Positions 9,262 to 17,057 of a stretch of 64,000 nt of DNA are shown piece by piece. The number at the start of each line of letters is the position of its first letter. Positions within the stretch are counted from its first letter, which is position 1. A model generated the notes under the pieces. The model ran no database searches, was not told the origin of the DNA, and was given only the letters and a program-made list of their open reading frames with translations. A program made the position numbers and the translations under genes. The stretch is taken from positions 62,001 to 126,000 of the forward strand of contig JANOBM010000301.1 in assembly GCA_031411655.1 (NCBI GenBank). Direction: 5' to 3'. The stretch is from UBA6163 sp031411655. GTDB taxonomy: Bacteria; Planctomycetota; Planctomycetia; Pirellulales; Pirellulaceae.

Positions 9262-10191
9262 TCAGGCTGCACGTTGCTGATCGAAATCCAAATTTTTCCG
9301 GAAGCCTGCAAAATATCCCAACGCTTTCTGCTGACGATAGCTTGCGTAAAAGTGCAGCCGATTGGTGGGAAGCGGGCTGGTTAACCACTTAGTGGCTGTA
9401 CTTGTGATCAGGCGGACGGTGTATCCCCAATGGGCTAATGCGATGTCGGTAATCGGACGTTGCTGGTGAGCGAGGCCTCTTGAAATCCCTTTGCGTTTGG
9501 CATGCTGTATGGTCCAGTCGCTGGAGCAACGGTGATGTGGGATATGGCGATAAACAAAGGCATCTTTGACCAACGCTGCGTGCATTCCCGCAGCTTGCAA
9601 CTGCTTTTGAAGATTGATTTCACCGTTCGCCGTTTTCGGCGATGTGCTAGTGCCGGCATGGGTGCCTGGGATGTCGAGGCGCAGGATGTCGCGGCGGTGC
9701 GCGGCCCAGTTGAATGCGAAGAAGCGATCGACGCGTGGATCGAACCGTTCCATTCGTGGATCCCAGCCGATGGAGGACAATGGCAGGTAACGCCGTAACC
9801 AAGACGGAGGCGGAACTTCATACTGACAAGCAAACGGACCGCCAAAGAAGCGATCGCCTCCCGAATGAGTCGCTGCTCGCTCATACGCAAGCAGCGCCTT
9901 GGTCGTATAACGGATGTCTTCGGTTCCAAAGATGATCAGCGAATCATCTGATATAGTCTCAATCGCGGCATGGAGAGCATCGTGATGGGTTCTCGGGGTT
10001 GAACGGAAGTAGCTGACCACAAAGCCATCATGCGGTCGCTTGCACACGCCCTCGCATTGTCCATCTGAACTACTGTCGATTACCGTCACTCCGGAGAATC
10101 GTTCGGGCCGCCGACAGTCCGCGATGCTTTGCAGGGTACCGTTTAGCGATTCGGGGCGACTTGAGGCCGCGATCAGCAAGTGAATTTCCAA
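9262..10191 (-). CDS. Glycosyltransferase family 2-like protein
   Basis: A 309-residue protein starting MEIHLLIAASSRPESLNGTL and continuing through GVTVIDSSSDGQ, the first strands of a GT-A fold nucleotide-sugar-binding domain. A candidate metal-binding acidic motif is FGTEDIRYT, where canonical enzymes have DDD/DxD. A later NGEINLQKQLQAAGMHAALV segment matches the acceptor-side 'ED..l..rl...G' region, and the C-terminal KDAFVYRHIPHHRCS segment is histidine-rich. A cytoplasmic or membrane-peripheral sugar transferase is likely, with unknown donor and acceptor. There is no polysaccharide cluster around it. The gene stands alone, upstream of DUF533 on the same strand with about 200 bp between. 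Confidence 0.7.
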   Translation of the reverse strand: MEIHLLIAASSRPESLNGTLQSIADCRRPERFSGVTVIDSSSDGQCEGVCKRPHDGFVVSYFRSTPRTHHDALHAAIETISDDSLIIFGTEDIRYTTKALLAYERAATHSGGDRFFGGPFACQYEVPPPSWLRRYLPLSSIGWDPRMERFDPRVDRFFAFNWAAHRRDILRLDIPGTHAGTSTSPKTANGEINLQKQLQAAGMHAALVKDAFVYRHIPHHRCSSDWTIQHAKRKGISRGLAHQQRPITDIALAHWGYTVRLITSTATKWLTSPLPTNRLHFYASYRQQKALGYFAGFRKNLDFDQQRAA

Positions 10192-10532
10192 GATTCAACC
10201 GTTCCGGTATCACGCGTTCTCGCCACACGATTTCTCCGCCGAGCCTCCTGCTTGATCGGTTGTCCGTGGGCGTGCTATTAAACAGAGGTTTTTTGGCCGG
10301 TATTTTCGGAACCTCCGCCAATTTGAAGTCGATTGCGCCTCGCTTATCGCGTTATCGAAATATTTAGTAGGCGACAGTGACGCCTGCACTTCCATGGACC
10401 TTACCGAGCCTTTTTCCCCAAGGCCTGGCGTTTATTTCGGGCTTGTCCTGATCACCCCTCACTTGCTACGGTCCCTCAATGACATCACTTTGCCTAAGGC
10501 ATCGCAATTGAAAAAATGGGATACCCCGATCG
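10192..10532. other. Divergent intergenic region (341 bp)
   Basis: The region lies between the leftward GT2-like gene and the rightward TPR lipoprotein gene, so it should contain both promoters. No open frame here reads as a protein. A weak inverted repeat (gaggtt ... aacctc, around 10278-10310) is the only structure I see, and it is too short to interpret. Confidence 0.4.
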
Positions 10533-11306
10533 ATGATTTCGCCGATTGAGAGCGTTGAAAACAGCGAATGCGTCGCGGCAAAGTTTGCGTGCCCGCGATG
10601 CCTTGCGGTCGTCGTGGTGGCTTTCATCGCTCTCCAAGGCGGATGCCATTGGGCGGCCAGTGGCCAAAATGCTCAAGGCGCTAGGCTCTACGAACAGGGA
10701 CAATACACGGCGGCATTACAAGAATTTCAGAAGGCCGTTTCCAGCGATCCGCAAAACGCAGATGGCTACTACAACTTGGCGGCTACTACTCATCGTCTAG
10801 GGCTTCAGCGTCGCGAAACCGCACTCCTGAATCAAGCTGAAGCACTCTACAACCAATGTCTCGACCATAGTCCGAACCATGTGGAATGTCACCGCGGCTT
10901 AGCCGTTTTGTTGATCGATACCGGTCGACCGGATCGCGCTTTTGCGTTGATGAAGAACTGGGCGGCGCAGAATCCTCGATTCTCCGAACCGCGAATCGAA
11001 CTAGCGCGCCTTTACGAAGAAGCGGGCGAACCTCAAACAGCGATGAAGTACCTGGAGGATGCGGTCCAACAGGATGCGAACAGTGCCCGCGCCTGGCTGG
11101 CATTAGGAAAGTTGCGTGAAAACTCCGGCGACCTTGCTCAGGCCCTTCAGAATTACCAGCGAAGTCAGGCCATCAACGGCATGCAGCCCATGGTTGCCGA
11201 GCGAATCGCAGCGCTCGGACGCCAGATTTCATCTCAGTACGACGCCAACGTCGCTGGTGGTACGCGAATCGCCCAGCCTTTGACAACCGGCAATAACCGC
11301 TACTAG
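10533..11306 (+). CDS. TPR-repeat lipoprotein
   Basis: A 257-residue protein with a hydrophobic segment (residues 23-36, LAVVVVAFIALQGG) ending at Cys38, a probable but imperfect lipobox (ALQGGC). Tandem tetratricopeptide repeats follow from about residue 49: GARLYEQGQYTAALQEFQKA, then NADGYYNLAATTHRLG, ARAWLALGKLRENSGDLAQA, and so on. The layout is that of PilF/TadD/NlpI-like TPR lipoproteins, which act as scaffolds for envelope complexes such as secretins. It lies upstream of, and co-oriented with, the subunit-secretin block, but 536 bp separate it from the subunit gene, so a functional link is inference only. The last 30 residues are low-complexity. The ATG at 10533 is the only in-frame start ahead of the hydrophobic segment that gives a sensible signal peptide. 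Confidence 0.8.
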   Translation: MISPIESVENSECVAAKFACPRCLAVVVVAFIALQGGCHWAASGQNAQGARLYEQGQYTAALQEFQKAVSSDPQNADGYYNLAATTHRLGLQRRETALLNQAEALYNQCLDHSPNHVECHRGLAVLLIDTGRPDRAFALMKNWAAQNPRFSEPRIELARLYEEAGEPQTAMKYLEDAVQQDANSARAWLALGKLRENSGDLAQALQNYQRSQAINGMQPMVAERIAALGRQISSQYDANVAGGTRIAQPLTTGNNRY

Positions 11307-11842
11307 GTTTGGTTCGCCTCGCGGTTGCTGGTTAGGGTTGCAGGTAAGTTCACCAAATAGGGTGACGGCCGGAGAGACCCGCAGCGAGTGTTGGCGAGCC
11401 TCGTTTTCTTCGTTTTTAAGCGGACCGCAAGCACTAACGCGTTTTGGTAGTCAAACGCCACCGCGACCGCCGGCTCAGCTTGAAACCGTCTTGCCGAACC
11501 TGAGACCGCTACACGGGTGGGTGCTCGCCTTCGTCAATGCGAACGAAAATATTTTATTTTTTTCGCACTCACGTCGTTTTGCAACCTAAGTTTCGGTAAC
11601 GCGAAGCGATCTGTTCAAAGAAGCGCAACACAAATCGGGTGCGATTGATTTTGAACTTTTTGCCCTCGAAACGTTGTTCCCAGCCAAATGTCGAGGTTGG
11701 AATGACAGTCCGAATCGATTCATTCGTCCGACAGGGCGAAATCGGTAGCGTTATCCGTGTGTGAACGCGGGAATTGCCCAATGAACGAGTTCACCAAACC
11801 TAATCGACCGTGTTTCTCTATTCACCAGAAAGTGCCCCAAAA
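11307..11842. other. Long leader/promoter region (536 bp) upstream of the secreted subunit gene
   Basis: No open frame here reads as a protein on either strand. The most distinctive feature is an A/T-rich island near 11545-11572 (gaaaatattttatttttttc) in otherwise balanced sequence, a plausible promoter or upstream activating element. The 11-mer agttcaccaaa occurs at both ends, at about 11347 and 11786. No terminator for the TPR gene is evident. Confidence 0.4.
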
Positions 11843-12367
11843 ATGTTTAAGTCCATCGTTCGTGTTTTGAGCGTTGTCGGTGTTTCGTCGGTAATCGCGA
11901 ATGCTTCGTATGCAGCCGTAACCGGGTCGCAGAATTTTACCATCACCGTACCGCAGAGTATTTCGATCACCGCTCCTGCGGCGGCAACTTTGACACATGA
12001 CCAAACCGACAATCCACAAGCGTTCCCCGTCCAAGCATGGTCAGTCAAGGGAAATAGCAATACCGGTGTGAACGTCAATTTCACAGCCGCTAATCCATTT
12101 ATTCACGCAACCAATCCAACGTTCAAGCGAAACGCGAAATTGAATCTCGCATTGGGTACGGTTCAAGGTCCAGCGACATGGACGATTGGGGTAAATGAAG
12201 CTCAAACGAATTACAACACCAGTACCGGCGCTACCGTTACAGCAACGAGCACCGGCGTGGGACGTGCAAACCTCAATCTCACCGTTTCGTTCATTACCGA
12301 AGAGTTCGGTGTTTTCGCGCAAGGCGACTACACCACGACCGTCGTGGGTACAGTGGCTGCAAACTAA
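11843..12367 (+). CDS. Secreted beta-rich subunit (fimbrial/spore-coat-U-like)
   Basis: From this ATG the product is 174 residues, with a signal peptide (1-24, ending ASYA), a typical secretory N-terminus (MFKSIVRVLSVVGV) and no cysteine in the mature chain. An in-frame ATG at 11810 would only add 11 residues without signal character. The mature protein is Thr/Asn/Ala-rich, with alternating strand patterns (FTITVPQSISITAP, GVNVNF, RANLNLTVSFI). It ends GDYTTTVVGTVAAN, the 'GxYxxxVxGTV' last strand seen in donor-strand-exchange fimbrial subunits and spore-coat-U-like proteins. I infer an extracellular or surface fibre subunit, but the family assignment is not certain. A strong terminator follows 29 bp after the stop, and a secretin gene comes next. 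Confidence 0.7.
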   Translation: MFKSIVRVLSVVGVSSVIANASYAAVTGSQNFTITVPQSISITAPAAATLTHDQTDNPQAFPVQAWSVKGNSNTGVNVNFTAANPFIHATNPTFKRNAKLNLALGTVQGPATWTIGVNEAQTNYNTSTGATVTATSTGVGRANLNLTVSFITEEFGVFAQGDYTTTVVGTVAAN

Positions 12368-12395
12368 TATCGACCGAGCCTGAACGCTTTTGCGA

Positions 12396-12436
12396 AACCG
12401 CAGTCGATGGGTTGACGCCATCGACTGCGGTTTTTT
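12396..12436 (+). terminator. Rho-independent terminator after the subunit gene
   Basis: A perfect 15-bp inverted repeat (aaccgcagtcgatgg / ccatcgactgcggtt) with a 7-nt loop (gttgacg) is followed directly by a T-run (tttttt). It begins 29 bp after the subunit stop codon and ends before the secretin gene. It is the clearest intrinsic terminator in the window. Confidence 0.93.
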
Positions 12437-12550
12437 CATTTCTAGATAGCATTCGCACTCCCGAAGGTTAGTTTCGGGTTGCCGCAAAGTTCCTTTAATT
12501 GCTACAGACAGCAGCAACTGTCAGGTTCTAATTGGCATCGGCTTGACCGC

Positions 12551-14110
12551 ATGGATCGCGATCGCTTGAACGTCTCCACACCGCTTTTGATAAATCGATT
12601 GGCCAGCCTTTGGTTGGCGGGGATCGTTGCGCTGTTGGGCTGCCGAGGAATGGACAAGATTGAAAAAAAATCGATCGATAGTCTGTTTGCTGAGGCGGTA
12701 GCCTCGGCGGCAAATCGGCCGGTGGTCATCGGTCCGGCGATGAATGAGTCGACCGACTTTTCAGGCCATGCACTCAGTGTTCAGGACGATAGCAATTATC
12801 CTGACGATGGCGTTTCCGAGACCGATGTGATCGATTCCGAGATGAGTTGGCCGACGACGACGGCATCGCCGGTTGGTGGATCGCTTGTTGCTTCGCGAAC
12901 ATCCCGGCAAATGAGCCCCGTCGTGGATGCCTCGGATTCGCCAAAGATATCGGAGGTGTTTGAACAGACCGATATTCGGGAAGCCATTCAAATACTCGCC
13001 AGTTTGGCAGAGGTTTCGGTCATCGTCGACGATTCAATCGGCGGTGTGACGAGTGCAACCATTCAAGATGAGACATTTGAGCAAGCGCTCGAGAAGATAC
13101 TGCTGCCAACCGGGTTGGTTTACTCATCGCATGACGGCAAATATCTGATCGCCCCGCCGGATCCCGACTCTCCACTATTCGACTATGTATCGACTCGCGC
13201 GCAGTACATCCCGGCGAATCATTCGCCCGCCACGTTGACGTCGCTATTGCCTCCACGATTCAAGCCATTTTTGACTTCGTTACCGGAGCGGAATCTGATT
13301 GCGATCGATGCACCGGAGGCGATAGCCAATGACATTCTTGAGCGACTGAGAGAGCTTGACCAACCGGTTGCTCAGGTCGAGTTGGAGGCGATCGTCTGTG
13401 TCGTATCGCCGGACAGTGGCTTTCGATTCGGTCTCGATTGGGGACATGTTGTGGGGGTAGATGGCGTTAACTCGCTCAAAGCTGGTTTAACCGGACTCAC
13501 GTTCTCGGGATCGGCAAGCCCCAACGGGGTAAGTGACTCATTCTCCGATTTTGCCGTCACGTCGGCATTCGTAAGACTCCTTGCGCAGGAAGGCTACATC
13601 ACCATCCGCGCGGCCCCGCGAGTGACGGCAAAAGATGGAGAAAAGGCACATATATCAATCAATCGCGAGACATTTTTTAGCCTCCAACCAAGTGATAGTA
13701 ATGTCTTCTTTCAACAAAACGTGCAGAAGGTAGAAGCGGGGATCAGCTTAGAGATTACCCCGCAGGTTCACGGTGATATGGTCTCTGTGAATATTGGAAA
13801 AGCGGAAGTCAGCGAAGATATTCGAACAAGTGAAGGCAGGCCGGAGCTTACCTCCAATCCGTATCCTATTATTAACCGTCGGCAGGTAACGACCAACGTG
13901 AATGTCCGTAATGGCCATACGATCGTTATCGGCGGACTGGTTCAACGGCAAACAGTCGACCGCATCAACCGGATTCCAGGTCTGAGCAGGATTCCAGTTT
14001 TTGGGAAGCTGTTTCAAACCGTCGAAAAACAAGAGCAAGATGCCGAGGTCGCGATTTTCATCTCACCGAGAATCGTTCCCTTCGATAGCGACCTAACTTG
14101 CGCCGAATAA
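12551..14110 (+). CDS. Secretin (GspD/PilQ/CpaC family) with lipoprotein signal
   Basis: The 519-residue product has an N-terminal signal with lipobox VALLGC (Cys31), a low-complexity linker, then an STN/N0-like module (about 133-195, TDIREAIQILASLAEVSVIV). An N1-like module follows (216-272, ending ILERLRELDQP), then the secretin beta-barrel domain. Hallmarks of the last are VELEAIVCVV near its start and NVRNGHTIVIGGLVQR...IPGLSRIPVFGKLFQ near the end. Secretins form multimeric outer-membrane gates for type II/III secretion, type IV pili or Tad pili. An upstream ATG at 12479 would place 24 extra residues before the signal, so I chose 12551. The usual gsp/pil neighbours are absent. It is preceded by a fibre-subunit-like gene and followed after 68 bp by a secreted Ig-like protein. 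Confidence 0.9.
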   Translation: MDRDRLNVSTPLLINRLASLWLAGIVALLGCRGMDKIEKKSIDSLFAEAVASAANRPVVIGPAMNESTDFSGHALSVQDDSNYPDDGVSETDVIDSEMSWPTTTASPVGGSLVASRTSRQMSPVVDASDSPKISEVFEQTDIREAIQILASLAEVSVIVDDSIGGVTSATIQDETFEQALEKILLPTGLVYSSHDGKYLIAPPDPDSPLFDYVSTRAQYIPANHSPATLTSLLPPRFKPFLTSLPERNLIAIDAPEAIANDILERLRELDQPVAQVELEAIVCVVSPDSGFRFGLDWGHVVGVDGVNSLKAGLTGLTFSGSASPNGVSDSFSDFAVTSAFVRLLAQEGYITIRAAPRVTAKDGEKAHISINRETFFSLQPSDSNVFFQQNVQKVEAGISLEITPQVHGDMVSVNIGKAEVSEDIRTSEGRPELTSNPYPIINRRQVTTNVNVRNGHTIVIGGLVQRQTVDRINRIPGLSRIPVFGKLFQTVEKQEQDAEVAIFISPRIVPFDSDLTCAE

Positions 14111-14178
14111 ATTGCGGCGTGACGGTTGATGTTATCGCATCTGCGACCTGGCACCTTTAACCGTTTTCAAGAGTTCCC

Positions 14179-15882
14179 ATGATCCGTTGCCGACTTTACT
14201 CCATCGTTGCCATCGTATTTCTGACGGTAATCGGGCCGACAAATTGTTTCGCCCAGGCTAGGGCTGCGAGCCCCGGGAACTCTAGTGCAACGAAGGGTAC
14301 AGCGGACAGTAATCGTAAGGGACGACAGGTAACGATTCAGCAGAGCTTTGATCCAACTTTTAGCATCGAGCCGCTAACTCACCGCGTTGATGGCCGTGGC
14401 GGTGATGTAGTCGCCTTCAAATTCAAGATCCAAAGTGTGAACCGGCCAGCAAAAGTTGAAGTGGCCGCCATCGGTCTTCGTCAGGAACTCTCAGGGCAGA
14501 TTTTGCACGACGAGCAATCCCCAGTGACCGACTCCATTCGCATCATGACCCCACCGGTCATGGAGTTGGAGGCCGGGGTTGCGGCATCGATTCAGGGCGT
14601 CGTCCGTATACCAAAAGGCGACGCAAAGTTTCACACGCTTGGCATCTTGGTGAAGGACATTGGGTTCGGCGAAGAAGTCAAGCCGAAGTTTAATCCCGAT
14701 GGCACTCGGCAGACGCAAGCGGGGATACGTTTTGTAACGCAGTATGTGCTGCGACTGGATGTGGAAGTCGTCGGTGCTCGCGGCGAGGAAGGTCGTCAAT
14801 TAAAAGTCGAAGAAGTTCGCATGACTGCTTCGGAGGGGCGTCCTCGGCTGCAGGCTCTGGTGTTGAACCCAACGGAGACAGCGTTTGAATTTGAACTTCG
14901 CGGTCGCCTTCGCTCGTCTCCGAGCGATCGCTCTTTCAAGCCGCTACGGCTGGTCATGCCTGTTCGAAAAACGGTGGAAGACGAAACCCGCTACGTCGGA
15001 CGAGTCCTTCCCAAAAGTCGCCTACGGATGGAAGAACTTCTACCCGAAGCCATTGCGGGCGGGGCGTACGAAGCGGACATGGAACTCCTACTGGACGGTC
15101 GTGTCGTAGCAAGAGAAACACTACCCATCGATGTCAACGCCGCAGACTATCCGGCTCAGGAAGTTTTGATTTCACAGGTGGACGGTGGCCTTCAAGTTTC
15201 CCCCGCGCAAATCGAATTGTCGCAGGCACGCGGTGGTGCACGAAGGCTCACGGTACTACTCAAAAATAACGGTAAAGACGCCAAGACAGTCACGATTAAG
15301 GCGATTGGTGAATCCGGTCTCGAACTTGGTTCGCTATTGGTTCAACCCAGTGAGGTGCCATTGCCACCGGGCGGTTCACGCAAAGTCGCGTTGACTCTTC
15401 GAGGCCAAGCCGACGACGATCGCGTTGTCGATTACGGCCACCTTGTCGTGGACGTGAAGAGTAGCGATCGCGATTACGAAGTCTCACGGGAGTTACCTCT
15501 GGCCGTTGTACTTAAAGAACTGCCTAGCCCCGACATCTCGATTTCGCCCATTCAGTGGGATCCCTCGCCTCCCTACCCTAGCTTTCGCGCGACGGTACAG
15601 AACCAAGGGGTGAGTCATTGGCCATTACAAGCGAGATTGACCATCACTGCAGAGACCGGCTCAAGCATTCAAATTCCCGGTGGTTTCGGTCGATGGTTGA
15701 TGCCGGGTGGTTCATCCAGTCTTGAGTTCCGACTCGATGGTGCGCTGGCACCAGGCAAGTACCGAATCCGCTGCGAACTTCAGCAGCCAGGCGAGCCGCT
15801 TGTTGTGGAGCAAGAATTCGTTGCGACGGACATGGAAGCTGCCGTTTCAGACAACTCTTTGCGATCGACGTCGACGAACTGA
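14179..15882 (+). CDS. Secreted multi-domain Ig-like protein (pilus-chaperone-like N-domain)
   Basis: A 567-residue protein with a cleavable signal peptide (1-25, ending NCFAQ). Residues 55-200 read FSIEPLTHRVDGRGGDVVAF...SIRIMTPPVMELEAGVAASI...FVTQYVLRLDVEVVGA. This is the strand order of PapD-like pilus chaperones or of DUF916/WxL-type Ig domains: an 'x-I-x-P' first strand, a mid-domain 'I-x-x-x-P-x-x-x-x-L-x-x-G' and a final long strand. Two further beta-sandwich units follow, at about 330-440 (QVSPAQIELSQARGGARRLT) and 450-555 (FRATVQNQGVSHWP). It is separated from the secretin gene by 68 bp without a terminator, so co-transcription is likely. Its role as a chaperone or cell-surface partner for the upstream subunit is inference. 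The 3' end overlaps the convergent nidogen-like gene by 36 bp. Confidence 0.6.
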   Translation: MIRCRLYSIVAIVFLTVIGPTNCFAQARAASPGNSSATKGTADSNRKGRQVTIQQSFDPTFSIEPLTHRVDGRGGDVVAFKFKIQSVNRPAKVEVAAIGLRQELSGQILHDEQSPVTDSIRIMTPPVMELEAGVAASIQGVVRIPKGDAKFHTLGILVKDIGFGEEVKPKFNPDGTRQTQAGIRFVTQYVLRLDVEVVGARGEEGRQLKVEEVRMTASEGRPRLQALVLNPTETAFEFELRGRLRSSPSDRSFKPLRLVMPVRKTVEDETRYVGRVLPKSRLRMEELLPEAIAGGAYEADMELLLDGRVVARETLPIDVNAADYPAQEVLISQVDGGLQVSPAQIELSQARGGARRLTVLLKNNGKDAKTVTIKAIGESGLELGSLLVQPSEVPLPPGGSRKVALTLRGQADDDRVVDYGHLVVDVKSSDRDYEVSRELPLAVVLKELPSPDISISPIQWDPSPPYPSFRATVQNQGVSHWPLQARLTITAETGSSIQIPGGFGRWLMPGGSSSLEFRLDGALAPGKYRIRCELQQPGEPLVVEQEFVATDMEAAVSDNSLRSTSTN

Positions 15883-16728
15883 GCGAAAGCCGACGATTGC
15901 GGTTGCGAGAGATGCAACCACAACGATCGAAGGTTCAGGTACTGCGGTGAGCTGTAGTTTTGCGGCATCATACCCGAAACCATTGGCACCATCGACGGTC
16001 GGACGGAATCTCAGATAAGTGTTGTGCTCCCATGCGAGCAGGTCGGTTTGGCCTGACTGGACGAACCCGTCCGCGTCCCCGGGAAGCGGAGTGAACGCAG
16101 TTCCATTCGTTACCCCTACGACCGCGTTGATGTTTCCAAAGTCCGTTGTACCGGCTTGTCGACCGACGTAGGTGAAGACGATGTCATCTTTCTTGAATGC
16201 TGCACCCTTGATGACGGAATCTTGTTCGAACCAAACGACCTGAAAGCTTCGGTCTGATGGCGGGAAAGGTCCAATGTCGGGAAGGTCGTTAAGGATCCGC
16301 ACATTCTGCCAAGTCACTGCGAGATACTTGCCCGGTAACGAGTGGTTGATCACCGCATTGTCAGTCATCGAAAGTAAAGCGACGTCGTCCCACAGCGGAG
16401 CAATTCTGGCCGTGCCCGAAGGACCGGTCCAAGGTAGCGGGAAGTAGCCTCCGTTATTTGAAAAGTTCAAATTGCCGTTCTCGGTGACAAAAATGGCGCC
16501 CACCGATTGGCCGTAAAACTGACCGCCGAAGCCCGCTGGTTTGATGTCGATCGTGCCGTCGGAGTCAAAATCAGCGTTTACAAAAAGCGGGGTTCCTCCG
16601 CTTGGGCTGATCAATAACGCCGCGTTCGCAGGCAGAATGATGTCGATCACCCAAAGTAAGGAGAAAAGCGAGGAATAAAGCAGTTTGCCCGGAATACTGG
16701 TCCGCATCGTGCGACTATTTGCGTGCAA
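15847..16728 (-). CDS. PEP-CTERM protein with nidogen-like domain
   Basis: A 293-residue exported protein. The N-terminal signal peptide (about 1-37, LFSLLWVIDIILPANA) precedes a nidogen-like (NIDO) domain with ARIAPLWDDVALLS, AVTWQNVRILND, FQVVWFEQDSVIKG and FTYVGRQAG. The C-terminal 32 residues (262-293) are a PEP-CTERM sorting tail: AVPEPS, a hydrophobic helix, then RRRR. Exosortase/EpsH systems recognise this tail and anchor or release the protein at the envelope. No exosortase gene is in the window. NIDO domains occur in extracellular-matrix-like adhesins, so a surface or extracellular role is likely. Confidence 0.9.
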   Translation of the reverse strand: MHANSRTMRTSIPGKLLYSSLFSLLWVIDIILPANAALLISPSGGTPLFVNADFDSDGTIDIKPAGFGGQFYGQSVGAIFVTENGNLNFSNNGGYFPLPWTGPSGTARIAPLWDDVALLSMTDNAVINHSLPGKYLAVTWQNVRILNDLPDIGPFPPSDRSFQVVWFEQDSVIKGAAFKKDDIVFTYVGRQAGTTDFGNINAVVGVTNGTAFTPLPGDADGFVQSGQTDLLAWEHNTYLRFRPTVDGANGFGYDAAKLQLTAVPEPSIVVVASLATAIVGFRSVRRRRSQRVV

Positions 16729-17057
16729 TGAAGTTGAACAAGTTGTGAATGGGTGCTTTTTTACGGAATTTCGCCAAGCATTGCACTATCAGTCTTGTCG
16801 TGGCTTTTCGGTCGCTACGCGGCCTGAAACCCGTAGAGGGGTTTAGGCCAGTTGAAAAATTGATTGGAAATCGAGGGTCCCTGGGCGTGGTTCCGTGATT
16901 TTGACTGCGGGTTTAGAATCAGCGAGGTTCGATTCCGATTCAGCCGCGACCTGCGAGCCATGTCGGCGGCGTGTGACGTGGGTCTTCCACCGCCTCGTGG
17001 GGCGACCACAGCCCTTTATTCCAATCCATCCCGTGTATCGTCTGGACTTCAAAAACT
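16729..17057. other. Divergent intergenic region (329 bp) with a hairpin
   Basis: The region lies between the leftward nidogen-like gene and rightward serC and should hold both promoters. A near-perfect inverted repeat occupies 16821-16849: ggcctgaaaccc / gggtttaggcc, arms of 12 and 11 nt with one bulged base, loop about 6 nt. It has no T-run, so it is not a classical terminator; it could be an operator or a leader structure ahead of serC. No open frame here reads as protein. Confidence 0.45.

Noticed and set aside
9072..9392. Plus-strand open frame before the GT2-like gene end
   Set aside because: It overlaps the GT2-like coding region on the other strand and the translated residues are Arg/Ser-rich with no motif.
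16910..16960. ggttcgattcc, resembling a tRNA T-loop, in the serC leader
   Set aside because: No matching T-stem, anticodon arm or acceptor stem could be drawn around it.
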